Shown here piece after piece: positions 11,217 to 22,732 of a stretch of 64,000 nt of DNA. Position numbers and translations under genes: made by a program. The stretch's first letter is position 1, and each line of letters begins with the position of its first letter. The notes under the pieces were generated by a model. That model saw only the letters and a list, made by a program, of their open reading frames with translations. It was not told the DNA's origin and ran no database searches. The DNA is from Erythrophleum ivorense (taxonomy: Eukaryota; Streptophyta; Magnoliopsida; Fabales; Fabaceae), in NCBI GenBank assembly GCA_026724425.1, contig JAIUCV010000083.1, positions 124,001 through 188,000 on the forward strand. Reading direction: 5' to 3'.

Positions 11217-11819
11217 ATAGTTATAATTATATAAATAGTTATAAATTGATATAAATTTAGGGCCTAGATCAATATTAAATTTATGGGTCAGTTTCAAAAA
11301 TAACCCAAGAATTTGGGTCAATTGCAAAAGTAACCCCTATTGCAAAATGTGATTTTTTTTTACCTTCTTCACCCTTCTCATATTTACTTAATAACGGAAA
11401 TGTCATTACTTTTCTCCGTGAAGTCTAACTGTGAAGTGTAACTATGAAATCAAATGTCTAAAGAAACCTCATCTTCTTCACTTATTCACGAAAATGCCAT
11501 CACCATCAATTCATCCAACAACAAAGATCAACCGAAATCAAGCTTTGAATGCATGATTTCCTCTTCAAACATATCTACAAACTCATTCTATCATCTCATC
11601 AACTTATATTCTTCAATTTCTTCTCCATTTTCACCCAAAAAACTCACCTTTTCATCTTTTCAAAGTTTATGTTCTTAGATCTTGCCATTATCGGTGTGAG
11701 AGATCATTCTAACGGTTGGGGAAGTTTGCTAAAGCTCTAAATCGGATTTCTTGGTCTTGAACGTAACTTAAGATCACGACAAGGTAAAAATCCGGTCGAT
11801 GTGAATGAATTTCACATAT

Positions 11820-12855
11820 TTGTAGCAAAGTAGACTTCACAATGAAGTCTACTGGTCAACGAATAGGTTAGTTTTGTAATTGACTTTCACAAAATTTTGG
11901 TGAGTAGACTTCACAATGAAGTCTACTTCGAAATCCTTTGAAAACAAAAAAATACGGGGTAGACTTCCTTATGAAGTCTAACTGTGAAGTCTATCTATGA
12001 AGTCTAATAGGTTAGTTTTTGCAATTGATCAACCAAATAATTTTTTTGTGAAGTCTATCCGTGAAGTCTACTGAGTAAACAAGGTTAGTTTTGCAATTGA
12101 CTTTCGCTTGACTTTTGGGGAAGTCTAACTGTGAAGTCTATTTAGGCCGATTAGACTTCAAAATGAAGTCTACTCACGAGTAGATTTCATTGTGAAGTCT
12201 ATTACGCGATAGACTTCCGGTTGAAGTCTACTGGTCAACGTTTATCGAAATAGACTTCACGGTGAAGTCTACTTCCAAAGTCAAAAAATTTCAATTAATT
12301 GCAAAACTATCCCGTCTGAAGTCTAATTATTGGCGTAGACTTCACAGTTAGACTTCACAACAGAGTTAGACTTCATTTTGAAGTCTAATCGGCTTAAATA
12401 GACTTCACAGTTAGACTTCCCCAAAAGTCAAGCGAAAGTCAATTGCAAAACTAACCTTTTTTACTCAGTAGACTTCACGGATAGACTTCACCAAAAACGT
12501 ATTTGGTTGATATATTGCAAAACTAACCTATTAGACTTCATAGATAGACTTCACAGTTAGACTTCATAGATAGACTTCATAGATAGACTTCACAGTTAGA
12601 CTTCATAATGAAGTCTACTATTGAATGTTTTTTTTAAAAACGCATTTTTGGAAAATGTATAATTAATTTCTAAGATTTTCTTGAACAATTAGTTGTATTA
12701 GTCTGTTTAGTTGCTTGTGTGTGGGTTTGACATGCTTATTCGTTATATACAAAGTGAAAATGGTTTTCTTGTTTGATTAGCACTTTAGACATTACCATGT
12801 AGACTTCACAGTGAAGTCTATCTGTGAAGTCTAACTGCGAAGTCTACCCATGTTT
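11820..12855. repeat. Dispersed/tandem 13-bp minisatellite (TGAAGTCTAWCTG) upstream of the MURA fragment
   Basis: The core GAAGTCTA, or its complement TAGACTTC, occurs dozens of times in both orientations. Many pairs form short palindromes (TAGACTTCAC..TGAAGTCTA). The block lies in the leader or first intron region before the MURA exon. The same unit fills the Ulp1 gene intron at 14755-15084. Confidence 0.85.
11971..12566. repeat. Large inverted repeat (about 200-bp arms) within the minisatellite
   Basis: Arm 11971-12173 matches the reverse complement of 12367-12566 over nearly its full length, including the non-minisatellite parts (GGTTAGTTTTGCAATTGAC, the CAACCAAATA stretch, CTTTCGCTTGACTTTTGGGG). 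The loop is about 190 bp. A transcript through it would fold into a long hairpin. Confidence 0.85.
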
Positions 12856-12902
12856 TTTCCTTAACATTTCTAACGTGGTTGATATTTGTTTACTTGCAGA
12901 TA

Positions 12903-14028
12903 ATGGTGTACATTACTTCTGTTTATGGAGAATGGGTAAGAAAGGACAATATGTCATGGCATTTTGAGGTTGATCATCGCAAAGGAGGTCGAATGTTCTC
13001 ATTGACGGATGGTTGTACACATGATGAGCTTGTTCAAATGGCCTTAGATGATTATTCGGTGAGCATGAACGGACAGCGTCTGGATTTATCATATCCATTA
13101 CCAGATGCATTCAGTCAGCAATTGCCTATTGATTATCCTCCTATGTTTGTCACAAATGACAGACAAGTCCAAAGCTTGATCCAGCTAAGTAGAACTCATG
13201 TTGTACGACTTTGTGTCTCTAGCCAAGGGAAGGATCAAGACAACGTTGATGGACCTAAGACTGAAAATCAGGATGAAGAGTTCGATGAAGAATGGGCCGT
13301 GGACTCAGATGAAGCTTCTAAAGAAGGACTATATTCGGGTTGTGATGATGAGGGTGATACAAGGGAAAAAGCTTATGATGTGGACGATGATACTCACGCG
13401 GACTATAGTGAGTACGGTAAAGTGAAAGATGAAGACGTGTGTGAGACGAAAATTCCTTTCGATGATGCCCGTCTTAGAGGGCGTCTTGGTGGTCAGCGTA
13501 GACGGACGGATAATTGGGAAGACAATATCTATGAGCACCAGAGTTTTGACAGCAAGGCAGAACTTCTGTCTCAGTTGCGTTTGACGGCGGTGATGCTAAG
13601 ATTCACGTTCAGAGTAGATAAGTCTACTACAAAACTGTTTGTGGCCAAATGCAAAGTGGCTGGATACGCTTGGGTGGTTAGAGCGGCTGTCAAGAACGAA
13701 GCCACTACGTTTTGGGTGACAAAGTACATGAAGTTGCATACATGTTCTGTGTCTGACCGAGTAGGTAAGCGTAGACGTTGTACAGCGAACTATATTGGAC
13801 ATCTATTTATCGAGCGGGTCGGAATCATCGACGGAATTGTGCCGCAACACATCAGAGACTCAATGAGGGTTATGTTTGGAATGAAGCTCAACTATACTGC
13901 TTCGTACAGAGCTCTTAAACACGCTCAAGAATTGGTGTGGGGAACAGCAGAAGATGGATACGCGAATCTGCCTTCTTACTTGCAAAGAATTAAGGAAGCA
14001 AACCCCGGAAGTGTGACTGACAATCATA
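12903..14028 (+). pseudogene. MURA transposase, N-terminal part only (MULE-2)
   Basis: The exon opens after a CTTGCAG acceptor with ATGGTGTACATT and encodes about 375 residues: an N-terminal PB1-like/charged region, an acidic region (DEEFDEEWAVDSDE), the MuDR DNA-binding domain (HQSFDSKAELLSQLR..CKVAGYAWVVRAA) and the start of the MULE core ending KEANPGSVT. The catalytic core (VDxT, SDRH) and SWIM finger present in MURA of MULE-1 are missing. After GSVT the reading frame runs on for about 60 codons into the antisense of the Ulp1 gene, which is not MURA-like. An internal deletion fused the two genes tail to tail; CTGACAATCAT occurs twice at the junction. Non-functional as a transposase. Confidence 0.85.
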
Positions 14029-14730
14029 AGTACACTGACAATCATCAATGCTATCATATAAATCCAAACCTTCCCAGTCATCGTTATCTATGGGTCCGCG
14101 ACATTGGACCTCGCTGTACAAATCAGATGCAATCTTCTCCCTCATCGATGGGACATTTCGTGGGCGCAAGGATGTTGGAAAGGTGTCATATCCAAGTGAG
14201 AGACACTCTATGAACTTCAAGGCAAACACACCGCAATCTCCACCATTATCTTGGTGTGGCACACCTTTTGTCGGACGGTCGACCGTGAATTTATCCCTCG
14301 GGAAGAGATGTTTGTCTTCGGTCAGAGCCGCCTCGTTAAGAAGGTGCGTGATCATCACAGCATACGGTTCCACCACTTTGATGATCTCAGCCTTCCTGAA
14401 GGTACTCGGTAGACTGTCGTATACCACAACGTGCCTCTTCGGTATGGAGATATGCAGGGCGACCCAATGCTTCTGTCTTACACTCAGGGGAATGTATATA
14501 TCATCGATATCAACTCCCTAGCGCTTGTTGGTCACGCAATAGCTCGGTTTCCTACCATAGTAATAGTCCAGCGCATTAGCAGGCAGAAGCTGGCATGTTT
14601 CAAACCTTGGCCAGCCTCTCTCCCAATATTGGGGGACCTTACTATCCAAGAAGCATATCCGGTCACTCCTAAACCATTCCGGATATTGTGACAGCCGAAT
14701 ATTCATCATTCTGACCCAAGCATCCACGTG
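13990..14730 (-). pseudogene. Ulp1-type cysteine protease domain, C-terminal exon of MULE-borne DUF1985-Ulp1 gene, with a nonsense codon
   Basis: The exon begins after a TGTAG acceptor at 14731 with HVDAWVRMMNIR and reads through the C48 (Ulp1/SENP) catalytic domain. The His is in QKHWVALH, the Asp in VVVYDSL, the oxyanion Gln in HQDNGGDCG and the Cys in GGDCGVFALKF, so the catalytic set is complete. A TAG at 14518-14520 interrupts it in frame just before the His. Family members remove SUMO-like modifiers; here the gene is MULE cargo. Upstream exons are at 29090-31243 beyond the LTR insertion. The 3' end is close to the junction with the MURA fragment, so the natural stop may be lost. Confidence 0.88.
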
Positions 14731-14754
14731 CTACATTCAGAAAAATACATTGTT

Positions 14755-15084
14755 AGACAGTGAAGTCAATACTCTGAAGTCTATCTGTGAAGTCTATCTG
14801 TGAAGTCTAACCGTGATCTGTGAAGTCTAACTGTTAAGTCTAACTGTGAAGTCTAACTCTGAAGTCTATCTGTGAAGTCTATCTGTGAAGTCTATCTGCG
14901 AAGTCTAACTGTGAGTCTAAATGTGAAGTCTAACTGTGAAGTCTATCCGTGAAGTCTAACTGTGAAGTCTAAATGTGAAGTCTAAATGTGATGATCCCGC
15001 ACATTTACAGTCTAACTGTGAAGTCTATCTATGAAGTCTACCTATGAAGTCTAATGCAGAAGTATAATTGTTAAGTCTAATGCA
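14755..15084. repeat. 13-bp minisatellite in the Ulp1 gene intron
   Basis: About 22 consecutive, slightly variable units of GTGAAGTCTAWCT lie between the splice acceptor at 14731 and the LTR insertion at 15090. The other side of the insertion (29080-29089) carries the donor GTAAGACTTC, so the array was inside the intron. Confidence 0.9.
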
Positions 15085-15089
15085 GAAGT

Positions 15090-16664
15090 TGATATATCCA
15101 TATTTTACATGTTTTTACCTTGGTTTTCTTTATATTTTCTTATCTAATAATAATGATTTTTGTATCCAAGAGGTAGTTTTCTTGTATATTATGGTTTTGG
15201 GAAGCAAACAGGTCAAAATGGCAAAAGGGAGGCAAAAGAGCTTCAAACAATGATCCATGCAAGTTCCCAAGTCAAGAGCTTCAACAAAACCCAAGTTAGC
15301 CGGTTTCCGCATTCGGACAGAATCAAAGCATCCGAAAGATGACCGCGGCAAAGGTTCTTTCCTACGTCCAAATCATGAGATCTTTATATGGAAAGATAGA
15401 TAAATGAGTCATGCGTCGCCACGAAGTGGAATTGGGCTATTTGGAGCAGAAATGCGGCCTAGGAGTATTTTCTCCCAAGACATGTCCGTCTAGCGAGTAA
15501 GTGAAGCCCATGGAGCTTGGATGAACGAAATGAACTGGGATCACTGCGGGCCAAGCCTAAACCTCATCATGACTCAAGCCCACATCTCTACACCTGAAAA
15601 GAAGCTGGCAGCCGCGCCTCACTCAAGACTTGGAGAGCAAGTTCACGCGGGGAGAAGAAATGGAAAGTTTCCTCTTCTCCTTTGCGCATTAACTCAGCCG
15701 ACCTAGCCTACCCTCACCTATATATACTTGCTTTTAGCCTCTTGTATCGATATCACGAATCAATAGACACTACTCTCTTCTTCTTTCAGTCAATAAACCG
15801 GAGCCACTTAGGTGGTCTCCTTGTTCTTTCTCTTCTTTTGCATTTTGTACATACTCGCATGTTTTAGCTTCTAGTCTAGGGTTGGAGGTTTCTCTCTAGG
15901 GGAGAGCGGCGGCTTGATTCCTATCACTCCGCCTTCTTTCCCTAGGGCCATGAGATCCTCTCTACTCCCTTAGACTCATTATTGAATCATGGATCTTTCA
16001 AAGAAGACATGACATGATAAGCCATCAAGAATCGGTTGTTAAAGAAAGGGAAACCTTATGGTTCACCATCTTTATTCATACCTAAAGCTTGTTGCTAGAG
16101 TAGCTAACTAGCGACTTGATCCAAGGTTGATATACTCTCCAAAAGCTTGTTATATCTCCGGTCCTAATATTTGATGGGCAATTCGTCTTAGGCTATGAAA
16201 GTAGACCTAAGGAGTTTTGTGAACAATCACTACTCGATTTTATTGCATGTTTCACTCTTCAATGACCATGTGAAAGCTGAGTCCATTGGTTTAAGAAACA
16301 TAGGTGGTCGGAGCCACGAAAGTGGGATGACCACATCTTAGTGTTTTGAGTTCATAGAAATCGGATTTAACAAACTTTTCAATTGATTTGGCTTATGTCT
16401 TTTGCGGATTATCTTTTGTTCAATAATGGTGTTTGTATAGTTTGCATTTGTTATTTGATTTTCCTTTATAAAACAAAAACACAAAATCCCTTGCATATTA
16501 TTGATTTAGCTTAACCAAATCTTTACAAATGTGTAGTGTGTAATTCGCATTCTCTTGTGGATCGACCCCTAAGTACTACAACAACATGTTGTGCACATGC
16601 AACCATGTTAGCTTAGGGTTTTTTATTACTTGCATATATACCACACCCTTGTTTGGCACACATC
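15090..16664 (+). repeat. Left LTR of Athila-1
   Basis: 1575 bp, from TGATATATCC to GGCACACATCA. It matches the split right LTR and, more distantly, 31244-32820. It contains short open stretches that are not genes. Confidence 0.93.
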
Positions 16665-16671
16665 AAGTTTT

Positions 16672-16689
16672 TGGCGCCGTTGCCGGGGA
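16672..16689 (+). other. Primer binding site of Athila-1 (tRNA-Asp type)
   Basis: TGGCGCCGTTGCCGGGGA, seven bases after the LTR, is the classical Athila-lineage primer site. Confidence 0.9.
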
Positions 16690-16800
16690 ATGCATTGCAC
16701 TTACACGTTTATGAGATTAAAAGTTAAGACTAGATCCTTTGTTTCATGTTTACTAACTTTTGCAATTTTGTTTCACTTATGTTCCTTAGGTACTTTAAGG

Positions 16801-18623
16801 ATGAGCCATCACTCAAGCACTAGTAACCACTTTGAAAGAAGAAAACCGCTTCCCCATGAAGTCCAAAGGCGGCCACATGATTCAAATCCGGCCGGAGATT
16901 TCATCCCCATGCCAATCCCACCAAATTTCCACCATCCACTCTTAGCCGAGAAGAACATCATCACTATCATCAAAACCGATCACCGGTTTATCAAGGCCGA
17001 CCTCACCAGCCGCCTCATCATCACCACCGTCCACGCCCCGACCTTCCCACATACCAAGAGCACGCGCTTAATCGGCGGAGAGATGACAATCTCAAGGCCA
17101 TGATAGAAGACTTCATGGAAATCCAAAGAAAGTCTAGCCAAAGTCTTGAGACAAGGTTAGAGTTTCTAAAGCATGATCTTGATAGAAAGTTCGGAAACCT
17201 CTCTGACCAAGTGGAGAGAGTCGAAACAAGGTGTTTTGAAATGGAAGGAGAGATAAAGGAACAAGCCGCAACCCTCGGAGGCAATACCAAGGCAATCCGA
17301 GACTTGAACATGAATTCAAAAGAGATGGATAACCACCTTGATGAGAAGATCGCCGGCCTAGAAGATAACCTCAATGGTACAACCCTAAGCCTCAACTCAA
17401 TCTCACTTGTGGCTCACCAAGCCAAGAAGAGAGCATCGGAGGTTAACCAAAGAGAGAAGGAGCTTTACTCATCCATGGTGATGTTGGTGGAAGGGCAAGA
17501 GCAATTCAAAGAATCAATCAATGACTTGAAGCGTCTTGTGGAAGAGAGATGCAAAGAGCTACATGAGAAGACCACGCTATGGCAAGATACAACCGGAGGA
17601 GCATCCAAAGTAGTCAAAGTCCTCACCAAACGCTTGGAGGATATGGAAGAAAGAGACCGAGCTTCAAAAGGCACAAAAGCGGCTAACTCAAAGCCTAACA
17701 ATGCTTTGGTTGCTTTTGGTGCTAAAGAGACCAATCCAAGAGTGGTTTGGGATGAGGATGAAAAGAGACAAGGAAAGCGGACAGCAAGGATAAGAGGAAG
17801 AAAGTTGCCGGAAGGAACACCACTCTCTCCAAGATCATCACTACCACCCGTCCCTAAGGAGAAAAGGAAAGCGAGCTCATCAAATGATTACACCATTGAT
17901 GACTTCAATTTTATGGCAAAAAGATTCCCTAGCAATATGCCCTTTGATGTCGCTTGCAACAAGAGCCCTTACCTTCAAGACTTTGTATGGACTCACGATT
18001 GGAGCTTAGCCGAGGTGAAGAAGATGTATAATGAAGCAAGGGAGGAAATGCCTGCGCCAAGGACACTACACAAGCTTCATGACCCAGGTTACTTCCTTAT
18101 ACATTGCTCTATCAAAGGAAAATTCTTTGATGATGCATTGTGTGATTCCGGTTCAAGCGTGAACCTCATGCCGGCTGTGATAGCAAGAAGTTTGGGATTG
18201 ATCGAGACCATGGAGCGGACCAACATGGGCATAAAACTTGCCAACAACTCTTCATTCAAACCACTTGGCAAGGTAAGAGATGTCCAACTTTCCTTTGAAG
18301 ATTGCATCATCCCGGCCGATTTCTATATTGTCACTATGGAGGATCCGGAAGACCAAGCCCTTCTACTTGGGAGATCCTTCTTAGCAACAGCCGGGGCAAT
18401 TATGGATTGGCCAAACAGGAGAATCTCACTAGCCAATGTTGACAAGGATACCTATTATGTTGCTGCACCTCCCGGTTTCTCATCCAAAAGATTTCGGTAC
18501 ACAAGCGGAGGAGAAGACTCACAACAAGGTTACTTGATCAAAGAAGTGTTACAAGACAAGATGCACTTGGAGTCATCCAGTACTAGGAGCTTTCTACAGC
18601 CTCCACGCTTGCCTAACACCTAA
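16801..18623 (+). pseudogene. Athila-type gag-protease reading frame with a frameshift
   Basis: Starts at 16801 (MSHHSSTSNHF). The frame that makes sense changes at about 16915-16950, after which one frame runs open (LSREEHHHYHQNR, then PTYQEHALNRR) to a stop at 18623. Residues after 17100 form a long coiled coil (gag-like). The C-terminal third carries a retroviral-type aspartic protease with LCDSGSSVNLMP and LLGRSFLATAGA, both typical of Athila protease. The downstream pol is simply absent. The product might serve particle assembly if an autonomous partner supplied the enzymes; this is inference from the non-autonomous structure. Confidence 0.82.
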
Positions 18624-21031
18624 GGAACACAAGGAGTCGAGCTATAAAGACTTTAAACTAGCGCTTATGGGAGGCAACCCATATTTCCTTTTTTTTTTTC
18701 TTTTTTTTCTTTTCTTTTAACTTTTATTTTGATTAACTTGAATTTTTTGGGAATTTTATAAAATCCACGAAAACACAAAAAAACATGTTTTATGATTAAG
18801 TGCCAAAGAAGACCATCAAAGGAGTTTTGCATGAGCCGGTCAAATCCCACCCACTCATCCCGCCCTTGTTCCGGGAGACCAACATTGCGGTCAACCTATT
18901 GGAATCCTAGAGGAGGATCACGGAGATCAATCGGTGGAAGAAATTCGCAACACGGTCGAGTCAAATGGAAGATATCAAGTCCGGTAGCATCTTCCCGGCC
19001 ACACGGGTAACACGGAGGACCCAACCGACCCATCTCACAAACGGCTCAACCAAAGTACACCAAACTTCACAGGCGAGCAGACAACACCATGTTGGTCGGC
19101 AAATCCAAAAGATAGGACGGAGAAATCTTGACGGATAGGGAGATACGCACAAATGCCACATCCGGTCGATGGCGGGCAACCGAAGGCCGACAAAAAACCA
19201 ACATCACGACATGGAGATACCACCACCTAGAGAAGGATTCTTGGAGCCTCAACATCACTATTCCAGAAGAAAATCAAGGGACGGACGAGCCAAATTCAAG
19301 AATGGTCAAAAATCTCTTCCCGGAGCCATCTAGACCACGTTGTGAAGGAAATCTCAAACCGCCCGTCCGTTTGCCCTCAAACTTCTCCAGTGGTCATAAA
19401 ATATAAGGTTGGTCGACGGATTTTCAAGCCTGGTCGAGGAATTCATCATCGTTTGGCCTGTGGTCTATTACACCTTCTCCGGATCGTCCGGATGGCCACC
19501 AAATGATGCATCTCCCAAACCGCTCGTTTGTTTGACCTGAAACTCCACCACGGCTCCTAAAATATATGATTGGTCGGTGGAATTTCAAGATCGGTCAGAG
19601 AATTGTTCACGGTTCAGGCTGCGGTCATTTACATCACCTTCCGGCCAGCCGAGGAATCCACCCGCTGACGAATTCTCACCCCCGCTCGTTCGTTTGACCT
19701 CATACTTCACCAGCGGCTCTAAAACATCATATTGGATGGTAAAGTTTCAATCCCGTTCATAAAATTCTTAACGGTTTGTCATGTGGTCCACAGCCTTCAT
19801 TTTTGGCCGACATACGGGCTTTAATCAACCACACTGCACACCGGACGGAATCACACCCTCCGATTGAAAACTCACCAACCAAATTCATCTAAGGAATGAT
19901 TTGATGTTGTCATATCACACTTGGAGTCGCTCAATAAAGCAAAACCGCTCTTCATGACCTATGGTCACACTTTGGTAACAAAATCCGACACTCTTCCAAA
20001 CAAATTCAATTTTATTTTTCACCCCTCTTAATTGGATTTGCTTCCACCGGGACGGTGCAAGTTAAGTCTGGGGGGATTACTAACACGTTTGTTCTTTTTG
20101 ACTTTTCTTTTCATTTTTCCTTTTTCTTTGAGTCGTTTTATTGAGTCAAAATTTTGTCCGAGAATCATGACCTTTTCTTTGAAACTAACCATGTTACACT
20201 AATGTTTAAGTGACCATTGAAACAGTATTTGGCAACATTCACTCAATGTACACTTTGAGCGGATCGGTTTACCAAAAATGACCACATTTCCAAAAAGCCA
20301 ATGGAGGATCCACCTTTGACTCCGCACCTTAATGAACTTAACCTTCTCAGCTAGGGGCTTGGTTTTACAAAGGGTACGACTCCTCATCCTCACCAAATAG
20401 TGAAAGTCTACGTGAGTTCGGTTTCCCCTCTCTCTCCCCTTCAATTTAAGAAAAAGCACCAAGGTCCAAGTAACCGGGGATTAGGTGGCAACCACCATCA
20501 ATACTCGCGTATATGGAGAACCTTTTGATCCAAGTAACCGGGGATTAGGTGGCTACAACCATCAATACTCGCGTCTATGAAAGATCCATCAAAAACCTCC
20601 ACAAAGAGGAGAAGAAGTCGAATAAAAAAATACCTTGCTACCCTAAAAAAGGGATCAATCGACTTAAGGAGCGAGAAGAGAGAGAGGTGAAACTAGGGCC
20701 AAGACAAGTGTTTAAACACAAGAGGATGAGAAAGAGATCATAAACCCTTTGATCGATATCCCCTAGTTGAGACCGCACCTTTAAAAATTGAAGGAGTCAA
20801 AGGAGGTGAGCCCGGATGGTTATATGGAGTGTGGGTTACTTTGGGATGACTGCTAAACTCAATGTAAGTACTTATGTTCCTCATCATAAAGCCAAAACCG
20901 TTTTTCATGTGGATTACTAAAACATAAGCTAACGTGGATTTTCAAAATGCATTGAGAGTTCTCATGTTTTCAAACCTCTTTTCCTTTCTTAGTTTGCTTG
21001 AGGACAAGCAAAAGGCTAAGTCTGGGGGATT
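18624..21031 (+). other. Long non-coding 3' internal region of Athila-1
   Basis: No credible gene. It contains GGGAGGCAACCCATAT at 18669, typical of Athila elements; three imperfect copies of a unit of about 130-170 bp around TTTGACCTxxAACTTCACC and GGTCGxTGGAATTTCAAG (19370-19780); a first purine tract AGTCTGGGGGGATT at 20067; a tandem pair of CAAGTAACCGGGGATTAGG (20466 and 20531); and the functional purine tract before the LTR. The same landmarks recur in the same order at 33880-36060. Confidence 0.75.
21024..21031 (+). other. Polypurine tract of Athila-1
   Basis: GGGGGATT directly before the right LTR start TGATATATCC. Confidence 0.75.
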
Positions 21032-21893
21032 TGATATATCCATATTTTACATGTTTTTACCTTGGTTTTCTTTATATTTTCTTATCTAATAATAATGATT
21101 TTTGTATCCAAGAGGTAGTTTTCTTGTATATTATGGTTTTGGGAAGCAAACAGGTCAAAATGGCAAAAGGGAGGCAAAAGAGCTTCAAACAATGATCCAT
21201 GCAAGTTCCCAAGTCAAGAGCTTCAACAAAACCCAAGTTAGCCGGTTTCCGCATTCGGACAGAATCGAAGTATCCGAAAGATGACCGCGGCAAAGGGTCT
21301 TTCCTACGTCCAAATCATGAGATCTTTATATGGAAAGATAGATAAATGAGTCATGCGTCGCCACGAAGTAGAAATGGGCTATTTGGAGCAGAAATGCGGC
21401 CTAGGATCATTTTCTCCCAAGACATGTCCGTCTAGCGAGTAAGTGAAGCCCATGGAGCTTGGATGAATGAAATGGACTGGGATCACTGCGGGCCAAGCCT
21501 AAACCTCATCATGACTCAAGCCCACATCTCTACACGCGAAAAGAAGCTGGCAGCCGCGCCTCACTCAAGACTTGGAGAGCAAGTTCACGCGGGGAGAAGA
21601 AATGGAAAGTTTCCTCTTCTCCTTTGCGCATTAACTCAGCCGACCTAGCCTCCCCTCACCTATATATACTTGCTTTTAGCCTCTTGTATCGATATCACGA
21701 ATCAATAGACACTACTCTCTTCTTCTTTCAGTCAATAAACCGGAGCCACTTAGGTGGTCTCCTTGTTCTTTCTCTTCTTTTGCATTTTGTACATACTCGC
21801 ATGTTTTAGCTTCTAGTCTAGGGTTTGAGGTTTCTCTCTAGGGGAGAGCGGCGGCTTGATCTCTATCACTCCGCCTTCTTTCCCTAGGACCAT
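21032..21893 (+). repeat. Right LTR of Athila-1, first part
   Basis: Matches 15090-15953 and is broken at CTAGGACCAT by the nested chromovirus. The remainder resumes at 28366 after the duplicated ACCAT. Confidence 0.93.
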
Positions 21894-22732
21894 TGATGGG
21901 ATCTGACCCAGAAACCGGCACATAGAAGTAAGTAAAACGGTGGAATGATCGGTGTAATATGGTTTGCGGAAAATAAAGGTTGGATAGTGGATTTGCGATT
22001 GGTAAACGGTAGGGGAAGAAGAACGGATTGCTTCAACAGACGGTGGAAGGTCTGAGAAACTCCGGATTCCGATCTCAAAGAGAAAGGAATGATGAAACTC
22101 CAAGTGAAGAACAAGGAGATTCACGATCGGATGGGAGCAGCCCAAACGAATGATCTAAGAACAAATAGAGGTTTTGATAAAAAGACTTAGATACTTTATT
22201 CATGTTTCAGTTTCGAAATATAAAGAGAGAAGGGGAGAGAGATAGGTCAAGGAACATAACTCCAAGACCAATCTCGAAAATTACACAAAATAAATGACAA
22301 AGACTAAGTTTGAAAATTTAAAAGAAAACATGACTTCTTCAAGTAATGTTGGCGTGAAGGATAAAGCATGGGCTGGGCCGAATGGAGTTGATAAAGGGAT
22401 GGTTTGAAAGTGAACTCAAGGCCTCATTAAAAACCTTCTAAGGAAAACCCAATGGGACAAAACCTTAGAAGGGAAAAAGAGCTCCTTAAGAACACTTGTC
22501 CCTTTACCAATTTACTTGGGCGGCCAAACAAACCAAAGTGGTTTGAATAACTTCTTCATTGTACTGGCCCAAGTGACTAAGTATCAAACCAACGGTCTGG
22601 TTGAGTAACTTAGTTTGTGATCGAGTCATCGGGCCGGTTGGAACGGCTAATGCTTCCTCGGCTACAAGCTGGTCCGCAGCTACAAGCTGTCCTTCCTGCT
22701 CCTTGCTGCTAAGCTCGTCCATAGTCACATCA
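21894..22732 (-). repeat. 3' LTR of chromovirus-1
   Basis: 839 bp. Its minus strand begins TGATGTGACTATGG, carries the last 76 codons of pol up to a stop at 22504, and ends CCCATCA. Confidence 0.95.

Noticed and set aside
11820..12855. CRISPR-like regularly repeated short units
   Set aside because: Units are degenerate, occur in both orientations without unique spacers of constant length, and the context is a plant transposon.
14020..14213. C-terminal extension of the MURA fragment
   Set aside because: It is an accidental open frame on the antisense strand of the Ulp1 exon, not transposase.
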